Origin: Halomonas fontilapidosi
GTDB lineage: Bacteria; Pseudomonadota; Gammaproteobacteria; Pseudomonadales; Halomonadaceae
Reading direction: 5' to 3'
Length of the DNA: 64,000 nt
Assembly (NCBI RefSeq): GCF_014192285.1
Contig: NZ_JACHXQ010000014.1
Location: forward strand, 1-64,000
The notes under the pieces were generated by a model that worked only from the letters and a program-made list of their open reading frames with translations, was not told the DNA's origin and did not search any database. Positions 1 to 6,951 of this stretch are shown piece after piece. The position numbers and the translations under genes are program-made. Within the stretch, counting starts at the first letter, position 1, and every line of letters begins with the position of its first letter.

Positions 1-95
1 GAAGGCTTAGCCGTTCTTCGTGAACCGCCGTGGTACGGAACCGTATGCCTGGTGGTGTGGGAGGGCGCCGGGGGCAACCCCGGCCCCTACCCGAT
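1..95 (+). mobile_element. 3' end of a group II intron (domains V and VI)
   Basis: Bases about 20-60 form a long hairpin: one arm contains GAACCGCCGTGGTACG, the tetraloop is GAAC, and the other arm is CGTATGCCTGGTGGTGTG. This is the domain V type found in many bacterial group II introns. It is followed by a second hairpin (about 58-93) with a GGGAGGG arm, a GCAA loop and a CCCCTACCC arm carrying the unpaired A expected for the branch point of domain VI. The intron should end about base 95. The rest, including any reverse-transcriptase ORF, would lie left of the window. Just downstream is a small CTGCCC/GGGCAG hairpin (about 98-116), possibly a terminator-like insertion target. The identification rests on structure and recalled consensus. 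Confidence 0.7.
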
Positions 96-138
96 TTCTG
101 CCCTTCCAGCGGGCAGTGCGGTACGTTTCCTCCAACGC

Positions 139-158
139 TTGTAGCTTGCAGGCTACAA
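139..158. promoter_or_regulatory. Perfect inverted repeat, probable antitoxin operator
   Basis: The arms TTGTAGC and GCTACAA are perfectly inverted around a 6-base spacer. Palindromes of this size directly upstream of HigBA/RelBE-type modules are normally bound by the antitoxin for autorepression. Here the repeat lies 56 bases before the antitoxin start, with only a 20-codon ORF between. The autoregulation role is inferred. Confidence 0.55.
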
Positions 159-217
159 TGAAGCTCCAGCAGGCCAAGGCATTTCTGGCTGAGCACAGGA
201 GGAGGGCTCGGAGATGA
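158..217 (+). pseudogene. 20-codon ORF, possible C-terminal stub of a deleted toxin gene
   Basis: The ORF starts inside the right arm of the operator palindrome and encodes 19 residues, including KLQQAKAFLAEHRRRA. Its TGA overlaps the ATG of the antitoxin (ATGA). HigB/RelE-like killer proteins often end in a basic alpha helix of this sort, and their stop codons overlap the antitoxin start in the same way. The body of a normal toxin of about 95-110 residues is missing. The likeliest reading is an internal deletion that fused the operator to the last codons of the toxin; a random short ORF cannot be excluded. Confidence 0.35.
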
Positions 218-519
218 AGCGCCACGATGACGCCGTAATCGAGATGCTGCGTGATGACCCTGACATGGCGCTCGACTACCTGCGCACCGCCTTGGACGAG
301 CTGGACGAGGAGGGCGGCGAGTCTGCCTTCCTGATGGCGCTGCGCCATGTGGTGGAAGCCCAGGGCGGCATGGCTGCGGTGGCCGAGCGTGCCAAGGTGT
401 CACGCGAGAGCCTGTACCGGGCACTGTCGCCTAAGGGGAACCCGACCTTGCGCACCATGACCGCTGTCATCAAGGCGACCGGCATCCACTTCCATGATCT
501 GACGCATCACGCTTCGTGA
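214..519 (+). CDS. HigA-like addiction-module antidote, helix-turn-helix protein
   Basis: This is a 101-residue protein with a Cro/C1-type helix-turn-helix in its second half (about residues 45-95). The stretch GGMAAVAERAKVSRESLYRALSPKGNPTL is typical of the putative addiction-module antidote family. Such proteins neutralise a RelE/HigB-like mRNA interferase and repress their own promoter. A palindromic operator lies upstream, but no full toxin gene is present, so this is probably an orphan antitoxin. The RBS is GGAGGAGGGCTCGG just before the ATG. It lies in the degraded left region next to a group II intron end. Family assignment is firm; function in the absence of the toxin is unknown. Confidence 0.8.
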   Translation: MKRHDDAVIEMLRDDPDMALDYLRTALDELDEEGGESAFLMALRHVVEAQGGMAAVAERAKVSRESLYRALSPKGNPTLRTMTAVIKATGIHFHDLTHHAS

Positions 520-647
520 AGTGACCGACAAGCGTGGTAGGAAGTGGCATCCCATATCGCCCAAGCGCATTCTGAGTATTGGGACAGGAATTGGGACTTT
601 CCTTTCTGGTTGCTGCAACATGCTGATTCCCTTGGTCACGCAGCGTA

Positions 648-1055
648 TTACCCATCCCCTTCCAGCATGTCGGTCTCGGCCACGAATTGAAATCCACGCT
701 TGGGATAGGTACGCAGGAATCGTTGATGAACATGATCGTCGCGCAGGGCCCAGCGAACCGCACGGATTCGCGTGTTAATAGCAGCGTCAGAGACGACACG
801 CCCCTGCCAGATCTCGTCGATCAGTTCATCTTCGGAGACGATACGGTCTCGGTTATTAAGAAGATAGCTCAACAGGCTCAAGACCTGCGGCTCAAGCGGG
901 CAGGGTGGCCGGAATCGAGCAGTCTGGACGCGCCCGGGTCGAACACAAAACTCTCGAATCGGTAGATCATGCGTCACACCTGAATTCACCGGAAAATTCA
1001 CGAAAAAAACATAAAAATTCATACGGTCTTCAAGCGGCATGTCCTCCTCCGGCAT
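648..1055 (-). CDS. Stand-alone OmpR/CadC-type winged-helix transcriptional regulator
   Basis: The C-terminal 95 or so residues form a Trans_reg_C winged-helix DNA-binding domain. Typical segments are CPLEPQVLSLLSYLLNNR, IVSEDELIDEIWQG and the wing motif RTYPKRGFQFV. CadC/ToxR-type proteins normally continue into a membrane segment plus a periplasmic or TPR sensor domain; this one stops about ten residues after the DNA-binding domain, so it is either a minimal regulator or a truncated one. Several starts are possible (1133, 1055, 1040, 1022, or a later GTG) and none has an ideal RBS. It is transcribed divergently from the exported protein at 1158, a plausible target. GC content is lower than in the core genes. 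Confidence 0.7.
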   Translation of the reverse strand: MPEEDMPLEDRMNFYVFFVNFPVNSGVTHDLPIREFCVRPGRVQTARFRPPCPLEPQVLSLLSYLLNNRDRIVSEDELIDEIWQGRVVSDAAINTRIRAVRWALRDDHVHQRFLRTYPKRGFQFVAETDMLEGDG

Positions 1056-1157
1056 ACCCTTAGATTGTAGTCCGAAGTGAGGACGCCTGAAGAGTTTTCC
1101 GCTCCTTGAGTTCAGGCTACATGCAATTAACATAATGAATGATAAGGAGATGTAGTT

Positions 1158-1595
1158 ATGAAAATAAAGATATCTCTTGTCGGAATACCTGCTGTCGTCA
1201 TCCTAGCAAGCACTTCGTTCAGCGCGGCAGCAGAAACCGAGATGGAAGAAGCGCTTGACAAGGGCGCCCGGCAACTCACATCAGACGAAATCGCGGAGCG
1301 TTTTGTCGGCAAGACGGGGACCTGGGTATCTGCATCCGGGGACAGGAAGATCGCGATTCACTACAGCGAGGATAACGTCCTCACAGGCAAGTTGCTCGGA
1401 GGAGACTGGTCCGGCACGGGTTACTATGGTGTAACCAACGATGACAGTATCTGTGTTTCCTGGGATCCGACGGACGAGGGACGACTGCGGTGCCTGGATG
1501 TTCTTGTGGTTGATGGTGTCGTCACGAAGTTCAATGCGGGCGACGGTAGCCTGAACGGCTCCTACCAGAAATTCGAGGATGGCAATACGCTCTGA
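1158..1595 (+). CDS. Exported small protein, DUF995-like
   Basis: This 145-residue protein begins with a clear Sec signal peptide (basic MKIK, hydrophobic core to about residue 22, then SAAAET). The mature part contains a segment LTSDEIAERFVGKTGTW followed by short beta-strand-like stretches with Gly, Asp and Trp, and two cysteines near the C-terminal third that could form a disulfide. The layout resembles the DUF995 family of small secreted proteins of unknown function. The RBS AAGGAG lies 9 bases before the ATG. It faces away from the winged-helix regulator at 648-1055. No catalytic motif is visible. Confidence 0.7.
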   Translation: MKIKISLVGIPAVVILASTSFSAAAETEMEEALDKGARQLTSDEIAERFVGKTGTWVSASGDRKIAIHYSEDNVLTGKLLGGDWSGTGYYGVTNDDSICVSWDPTDEGRLRCLDVLVVDGVVTKFNAGDGSLNGSYQKFEDGNTL

Positions 1596-1730
1596 GCAGT
1601 CGCCTGCGTCGGCTTCTCTTCAGCAGGCTGTCCCAAGATGGCCTGCTGTTCGTCATCCAGTCATCCGATCGCTGCGGTCACGTGCTCAACGGCTTAGTGA
1701 CGGATAAGGCACTCGGCCATTAGGGCTCGC

Positions 1731-2050
1731 ACAAAATAGCCACGATCCTGGGCCGATGCCTGTCACGCTTGTTGGTGACGGTCGACTGGTTCCACATCGT
1801 GCAGACCTTCACCAAGGCGCTGGACGAGGTTCGCAAGAAGAGCGCCGTGAGAAGGGACATCCCCAAAGCCCTCCGGTGGGCGGTCTTGAAGAACCTGGAT
1901 AACGGCACCCTGACGGCCAACTAGATCGCCGCGCTCCCGGACCACCTGTCAGGTCATCTAAGCTCGGCTCGGATCATCATCGGCGTCAGGCCGCCTGGAC
2001 CAATGGGTGTGGGAAGTACACTGCATCCTGGTCGGGATGCCGCATAGAGT
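1731..2050 (+). pseudogene. Remnant of an ISL3-family transposase
   Basis: Reading from 1775, the frame encodes VTVDWFHIVQTFTKALDEVRKK followed by PKALRWAVLKN and LTAN. This is the DDE-region signature of ISL3 transposases. The frame is broken by an in-frame TAG at 1922-1924. Further possible transposase sequence (LDQWVWEVHC, about 1995-2025) is in another frame, so at least one indel follows. Intact ISL3 transposases have about 400-440 residues, so most of the gene is gone. No terminal inverted repeats were seen. Confidence 0.65.
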
Positions 2051-2086
2051 GCCAGGCGCCCAGCATGGGCGCCTACTGGTTAGTGA

Positions 2087-2932
2087 TCACGCCTGCAGTC
2101 GTGCGACGGTTTCTTGGGTGCTCCACAGGGCATTGGCCATGTAGCGGAAATTGGTCAGGGCGGCGAGGTAGCCGTCACCTTCCGGGAGCTTGGCGGCGGC
2201 CGTGGCATCGCGCACTACCACTACCTCGAAGCCCTGTTCCAGAAGCTCGCGCATATGGGCCTCGACACACAGGTTGGCCGACATGCCGGCCAGGATCACT
2301 TGGTCGACACGCTGTTTCCTCAGTTGCAGCACCAGGTCGTTCTGCTCGGGACCGTAGATCTTGTGGGGGGAGGTGATGATGGTCTTGCCATCCTCGATGA
2401 ACTCGCGGTACTCGGGCATGAAGTCCGCTCCGCTGCCGCGCTCGAGTGCTGCCAGGGGATCCGGGCGATCGAACATGCCGATATTGTGCATCAGCCTTTC
2501 CAGTGGGCCATTGAACTGCCAGCGATGGTCATGCGGATAGTAGTAGTGGGGCGAGACGGCCACGGTGATGCCTTGTTGCTTGGCGGCAGCGAAGAGACGT
2601 CGAATGTTCTCGACGGTCCCGTGTTCCTGGACGCTCTCGCCGACCACTTCCCAGGTAACGCCGTCAGGGCTCAGGAAGTCTATCTGGGGGTCGGTCACTA
2701 CCAGTGCGGCTCGTGCGAGATCGAGCTCAAAGTCGCCAGCCGGCAGGGCAGCTTTCTCGGGCGGGGCGTAGGGATCGCCGGCATGGTTATCAGCGGCGGC
2801 ACCGTTGGGCAGGCCACCCAGAGTGGCGGCGGTGATACCCGCCAGTCCCCCGGCGAGCAGGCGGCGGCGGTCCTTGTCGACGGCATGGAAGGTCGGCTCG
2901 GTGGCCGTGGAATGAGCCTTGTGATCGCACAT
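2087..2932 (-). CDS. Tat-exported isochorismatase-family cysteine hydrolase
   Basis: This is a 281-residue protein of the isochorismatase-like hydrolase fold. The expected catalytic triad is present: Asp81 in VVTDPQIDF, Lys191 in TSPHKIYG, and Cys222 in GMSANLCVEAHMRE. The N-terminus carries a twin-arginine signal (DRRRLLAGG at 21-29, then an Ala/Gly-rich hydrophobic stretch to about residue 46), so the enzyme probably folds in the cytoplasm and is exported to the periplasm, which is unusual for the family. Relatives hydrolyse amides or esters such as nicotinamide, carbamoylsarcosine or ureidoacrylate; the substrate here is unknown. It is divergent from an AraC regulator at 3039, the probable controller. 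Confidence 0.85.
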   Translation of the reverse strand: MCDHKAHSTATEPTFHAVDKDRRRLLAGGLAGITAATLGGLPNGAAADNHAGDPYAPPEKAALPAGDFELDLARAALVVTDPQIDFLSPDGVTWEVVGESVQEHGTVENIRRLFAAAKQQGITVAVSPHYYYPHDHRWQFNGPLERLMHNIGMFDRPDPLAALERGSGADFMPEYREFIEDGKTIITSPHKIYGPEQNDLVLQLRKQRVDQVILAGMSANLCVEAHMRELLEQGFEVVVVRDATAAAKLPEGDGYLAALTNFRYMANALWSTQETVARLQA

Positions 2933-3038
2933 GGTGTGTTCCTCTCAAGTGTGGACGGTACGATGTCAGGTTAGCGCCATGCCTGTGCGATATTGTTCGC
3001 AAAGGGTGCCATTTCATCCGTTTCCGTCCGGGGCTTGC

Positions 3039-3947
3039 ATGCTCGACCAGCTGCTCAAGCGCATGACCATCGAGGTGAGATCCTTCGCCGTCTGCGAGGT
3101 GCGTCGCGGCTGGCCTCTGGAGACGCCCCCGCTGGGAAGCGTCTCACTGCATTACGTGCTGCGTGGAGAAGGCCGCCTGCTCGATGGCTCACATCGGCCG
3201 TTGTCGCTGGCTCCGGGCAGCCTGGTGATCTGTCCACCGCACCAGCGATTGACTGTCAGCGAGACGGCCGGTGATCCGTTCCAGCTGCCACACTGCGAGC
3301 CTGCCAGTGGCACCCTCGAGTGGCTGCGCAGCCAGTGTGACGACCGGCTGCCCGGGGTGTTGATCCTTTGCGGGATGCTCGATGTCGGGACGCCCGAGCT
3401 GGCTGGCTCACCGTTCGACCGGCTGCAGGCGCCGGTACGAATCGCCTCGGGCGACGCGGCCATCTCGCCGCTGTTCGAGTCGCTGTTCGTGGAACTATCC
3501 ACCCAGGCGCTGGGCAGCCAGGCGATGATCGACGCGCTGATGAAGCAGTGCCTGGTGCTGCTGCTTCGGGAGCTCGAGACCGGCACGACACATCCCGCCT
3601 GGCTGCTGGCGCTGCAGGACCCGGCACTGGGAGCGGCCGTCTCAGCCATGACAGAGGACCTCGGGCGGCGCATCGGCATCGAGGAACTGGCAGCACTCAG
3701 CCACATGAGTCGCACGACCTTCATCGCCCGCTTCAAGCGGGCCTACGGGGATACGCCCCTGCGCTTCCTCGCCGAGCGGCGCCTGAGGCTGGCGCGTGAC
3801 CTGCTGGCGACGTCATCGCTGCCGGTCAAGCAGGTGGCCCTGCGCTGTGCCTACCGGAGCCGGAGCCAGTTCAGCGCTGCCTTCAAGTCGCGCTTCGGGA
3901 AAGACCCCGAGCACTACCGGCAGGAGCAGCGTGACGATACCCACTGA
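3039..3947 (+). CDS. AraC-family transcriptional regulator with cupin-type N-terminal domain
   Basis: The start is placed at the ATG of MLDQLLKRM because AraC proteins of this subgroup begin this way; the frame is open upstream to 2931. Residues about 1-180 form a cupin-like ligand domain (RSFAVCEVRRGW, VSLHYVLRGEGRLL, PGSLVICPPHQ). The last 100 residues hold two helix-turn-helix motifs of the AraC type (IGIEELAALSHMSRTTFIARFKRAYGDTPLRFL and VKQVALRCAYRSRSQFSAAFKSRFGKDP). It faces away from the exported isochorismatase-like gene with about 105 bases between, so it likely regulates that gene. The inducer is unknown. Confidence 0.85.
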   Translation: MLDQLLKRMTIEVRSFAVCEVRRGWPLETPPLGSVSLHYVLRGEGRLLDGSHRPLSLAPGSLVICPPHQRLTVSETAGDPFQLPHCEPASGTLEWLRSQCDDRLPGVLILCGMLDVGTPELAGSPFDRLQAPVRIASGDAAISPLFESLFVELSTQALGSQAMIDALMKQCLVLLLRELETGTTHPAWLLALQDPALGAAVSAMTEDLGRRIGIEELAALSHMSRTTFIARFKRAYGDTPLRFLAERRLRLARDLLATSSLPVKQVALRCAYRSRSQFSAAFKSRFGKDPEHYRQEQRDDTH

Positions 3948-3962
3948 GCTGCCGCTTGCCGG

Positions 3963-4667
3963 CTACTTCCCAGGTGGCTCGTCATCTAGGTGCAGCCAGC
4001 GGGCCAGCCGGGAGTGGCGGCGTCGGCTCAGGTACCAGGGCAGCAGGGTCATCGCGGTGAGGATAGCGACAGCGGCCGTGATCGAGAGCAGCGGGTGCAG
4101 CTCGAAGGCGCGTCCGAGGCTGACGAACACCAGGGTCATGGGCAGCATGCCGACCACCGTACCCAGCGCGAAGCGCCCCGCGGTGATGGCGGTGACCCCG
4201 GCGGCGTAGCTGACCAGCGCAAACGAGAAGATGGGCACCAGGCGCGTGACCAGCACGGTCAGGAACAGCAAGCGCTGCGAGCCCTGGATACCGAACAGCG
4301 GGTTGCTCGGCAGCCGGGCGCGCAGGGCATCCCGCCCCAGCAGCCGGGCCAGGGTGAAGGCGATCATGGCCCCGGTCATGGCGCCGATGATCGACAGCAG
4401 CACCCCCGGGACCAGGCCGAAGGCCAACCCGGCCGCGGCGGTCACCGGCAGGGTGGGAATCGGGCCCACCACCACCGCCAACATCATTAACAGCAGGAGC
4501 AGCAGGGGCCCCAGATTGCCTTGGCTGTTGAACCATACGGCGATGCCGGAGGGGGAGAAGCTCATGGGCAGACCCAGCCCCTGAAGCAGCCACCAGATGC
4601 CGGCCATGATGGCCGTCACGGTGGCGAGGAGCCCGGCCCTGAAGGCCCAGACAGCGGGGGTGGTCAC
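3963..4667 (-). CDS. TVP38/TMEM64-family inner-membrane protein
   Basis: This 234-residue protein has about six hydrophobic segments and a central VTT/SNARE-associated (DedA-like) domain: GPLLLLLLMMLAVVVGPIPTLPVTAAAGLAFGLVPGVLLSIIGAMTGAMIAFTLARLLGRDALRARL, followed by a glycine-rich segment around residues 140-180. DedA/TVP38 proteins are linked to lipid scrambling or recycling of carrier lipids and to membrane homeostasis. The start is a GTG at 4667. It converges on the AraC gene with 15 bases between the stops. The specific substrate cannot be told. Confidence 0.8.
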   Translation of the reverse strand: MTTPAVWAFRAGLLATVTAIMAGIWWLLQGLGLPMSFSPSGIAVWFNSQGNLGPLLLLLLMMLAVVVGPIPTLPVTAAAGLAFGLVPGVLLSIIGAMTGAMIAFTLARLLGRDALRARLPSNPLFGIQGSQRLLFLTVLVTRLVPIFSFALVSYAAGVTAITAGRFALGTVVGMLPMTLVFVSLGRAFELHPLLSITAAVAILTAMTLLPWYLSRRRHSRLARWLHLDDEPPGK

Positions 4668-4850
4668 GGTGTCGGTATCCTTGGTCGTAGCGTCTGCTTA
4701 TTTGCCCATGGGGAAAGCTCGGGCAGCGCTGAAGCGGGACGGCTACTCAGGGGGCTATGGGTGAAACAAGCAGGCTGCAGCTAGTATCGTGGATCAGCGC
4801 CAGTAAAAGGCGAGATAGACAGCCCACCATGAGGGATACCTTCGTTTCTG

Positions 4851-5090
4851 GCGAACGTCTACCTCCCTTATATGCTGGATGAGTGGTTTGAGAATGAAGT
4901 CAAGCCATGCCTTCGAGGGCGTGCATTCGAGGTGACGTTCGCCGGTGATGCTGTGCTGGCATTCAGCAACGAACCGATGCCCGAAAGTGCTGAAGGTACT
5001 GTCTAAGCGCTTCGCGTCTTTCGATCTCGACCTGTGTCAGACCAAGACCCGGCTGATACGGTTGATCTCTCCCGGTGTGAAGGGTTGACA
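4851..5090 (+). pseudogene. ltrA: Remnant of a group II intron reverse transcriptase/maturase
   Basis: The first frame reads ANVYLPYMLDEWFENEVKP, then RGRAFEVTFAGDAVLAFSNE. This is the palm region of group II intron RTs, where intact proteins have SPLLANVYLHYVLDEWF and the catalytic Y/FADD; here the motif has become FAGD. After a frameshift near 4980, KVLKVLSKRFASFDLDL and QTKTRLIRL continue the same domain. Flanking regions (finger, thumb, maturase, endonuclease) are absent. It is a relic of a full-length RT of about 420-500 residues. Together with the intron end at the window start it shows repeated group II intron activity in this region. Confidence 0.75.
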
Positions 5091-5116
5091 CCGCATTCGG
5101 TTGCCAACTTGACTGG

Positions 5117-5500
5117 CTACTGCACCACTAGCTTACCTGTCATGCCCGCCTCTGCATGACCCGGCACTTCGCAGCGGAAGGCATAGGTGCCGGCTTCATC
5201 GAATGTGAATTCCACAGTCTCCGTTTTGCCCGGAGTGATGGTATCCGTCATCACCTCCAGTTCAGGAATATGCAGGTTATGTCCCATGATGCCCGCATTC
5301 TCGAAGACAAGGATGACCTCAGCACCTACCGGTATCTCGAGTTCAGTGGGCTCGAACTGGAACCCCTGCTGGGCAGTGATCGAGATCTCGACGGTCTCCG
5401 ACTGGCTGGCCATGCCAGTAGAACCTGCCACCATCGTAACCAAGGCAAGCACTATGCTGGCCATACGTCCTTTCGCGGTATCGATCAGCAGACGTGGCAT
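5117..5500 (-). CDS. Plastocyanin/azurin-like periplasmic cupredoxin
   Basis: This is a 127-residue protein with an N-terminal signal sequence (hydrophobic core about residues 13-30, MASIVLALVTMVAGSTG) and a single cupredoxin domain. Type 1 copper ligands can be placed at His74 (or His77) in GHNLH, Cys110, His115 and Met120 in CEVPGHAEAGM. Such proteins carry single electrons in the periplasm or store and deliver copper. A strong RBS (AGGAGG, 9 bases upstream) supports the start at 5500. It lies 183 bases downstream of the periplasmic protein at 5684-6658 on the same strand, so the two may be co-transcribed. The redox partner is not evident. Confidence 0.88.
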   Translation of the reverse strand: MPRLLIDTAKGRMASIVLALVTMVAGSTGMASQSETVEISITAQQGFQFEPTELEIPVGAEVILVFENAGIMGHNLHIPELEVMTDTITPGKTETVEFTFDEAGTYAFRCEVPGHAEAGMTGKLVVQ

Positions 5501-5683
5501 CTCGGCTTTCCTCCTGGTTGTGTAACTCGTCGTACGTTTCGCACCCCATCACATCAATATCAGGTAACCGGCTGGCCATCTTTGGCTGTTGCCCATTGCA
5601 GCCGGTGGAACCCGGGAGCAGGATCGCAAGAACGCTCAAGCCCGGCGGTTGCCGTCGAACCGCCGGGTCAGGTCATCAATCGA

Positions 5684-6658
5684 CTAGCTGCTGCCGAGTT
5701 CCCATTCCACGATGCGATCTTCCTCGAACATCATATGGATGAAGGGCTGCTTCTCGCCATTAGGGAGCTCGAAGGAGGTGTTCACCGGCTCGAAGACCGG
5801 CCCCTCGGGCGTCGGCTTTATCGGCATGACAATCAGATGGGTGTGATGCTCCTGCTCGGGGATGTGGCGCTCGCTGGGTTCGAGAGGGATCTCTTCATCT
5901 AGGGCCAGCGAGTAATCACGCTTGCGCACGACTTCGGTGGTCATCAGGTGAGCCACCTTGGTGTCAACCTTTTCGTCGTTGACATAGAGGTCAACGACGC
6001 CCCACCAGGCCCCACGAGTATACTCCTTGGGCATCAGCGGCGAACCGGTGCCCGTGGTGCCATGCAGGTAGCCATCGATGAACACGCCACCCTGGGTTTC
6101 GTAGCCGGGAAAGGGGGGCTGGACCACATGATCAAATTCCAGCCGGTACTGGTTGCCGGCCGGATCGTGGAATTCGCTTTCCAGTTTCACCTCATCGGGT
6201 GTATTCCCCGGCTTGCCGGGCTGGTCCTCGCCCACGCGATCGAGAAGGGTAGTCCTGAAATGGCCGCTCTTCTCCGGGGGCAGCGGCCTGGCCTTGTCAC
6301 TGAAAGGAGTGGGTTGCGAGAACACCGTATACTCGGTTCCCGCTTGGTTGGTCTTGCGCGCCGCTTCAGGCGCCGCGACCAAGATCGGCAACTCTTGCAG
6401 AAGCTCACGAATCGGTGGCTTGTCCACCTCGGCCAGGATCGGCTCCAAGGTACGTTTGGGATCGTCCGGGGTGCCGAACACCTCTTCGCTCAGTTCTCTG
6501 GGTCCAGGCAGAATCCAGTAGACGGTCTTGCCGGCTTCCTGCTCGATCACCGCTTTGTTGATCAAGGGGCCACTCTTCTCCACCTCCGCGGCCGAGGCGC
6601 CCATGGTGGAGAGCAATGCCGCGAGACACACCGTTGACTTCATACCTGTGCTACGCAT
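5684..6658 (-). CDS. Exported hypothetical protein of unknown function
   Basis: This 324-residue protein has a signal peptide (MRSTGMKSTVCLAALLSTMGASAAE). The mature protein is acidic and soluble, with many Pro and Glu and no recognisable catalytic motif. Notable segments are HDPAGNQYRLEFDHVVQPPFPGYETQGGVFIDGYLHGTTGTGSPLMPKEYT, AHLMTTEVVRK and a histidine-bearing stretch ERHIPEQEHHTHLIVMPIKP that could bind metal. It is followed on the same strand by a cupredoxin gene, which suggests a periplasmic metal or redox function. I do not recognise the family. Confidence 0.75.
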   Translation of the reverse strand: MRSTGMKSTVCLAALLSTMGASAAEVEKSGPLINKAVIEQEAGKTVYWILPGPRELSEEVFGTPDDPKRTLEPILAEVDKPPIRELLQELPILVAAPEAARKTNQAGTEYTVFSQPTPFSDKARPLPPEKSGHFRTTLLDRVGEDQPGKPGNTPDEVKLESEFHDPAGNQYRLEFDHVVQPPFPGYETQGGVFIDGYLHGTTGTGSPLMPKEYTRGAWWGVVDLYVNDEKVDTKVAHLMTTEVVRKRDYSLALDEEIPLEPSERHIPEQEHHTHLIVMPIKPTPEGPVFEPVNTSFELPNGEKQPFIHMMFEEDRIVEWELGSS

Positions 6659-6951
6659 TCTCGCCTTCTCCCGGTCGCTTCAGCGACCTTCGATCGGGTG
6701 AGTGAATCGCTTGCTCGCCGGCACCTGAAGGGTACACTCCCTACCGCATGCCTGACGAACCGTTCTCAGTGTAGTCGCGGCCAGAACACTTTCCTTACAG
6801 AAGCGTTCTTCTTCTGGCGACAATTACGGGCATGGCGGTGTACTGACGCGGCTCATGGCTTTCTGACACCTTCTTTCCGGGAATTTCTTCCCCTCACCTG
6901 CTAGCTTGCGGGGAGTGCACCAGCATCCTTTGGAGCCAAGGGATCCACTCG

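Noticed and set aside
2114..2974. Long plus-strand open frame antisense to the isochorismatase-like gene
   Set aside because: It mirrors the minus-strand gene with its catalytic triad and has no family signature or RBS; high-GC genes often have open antisense frames.
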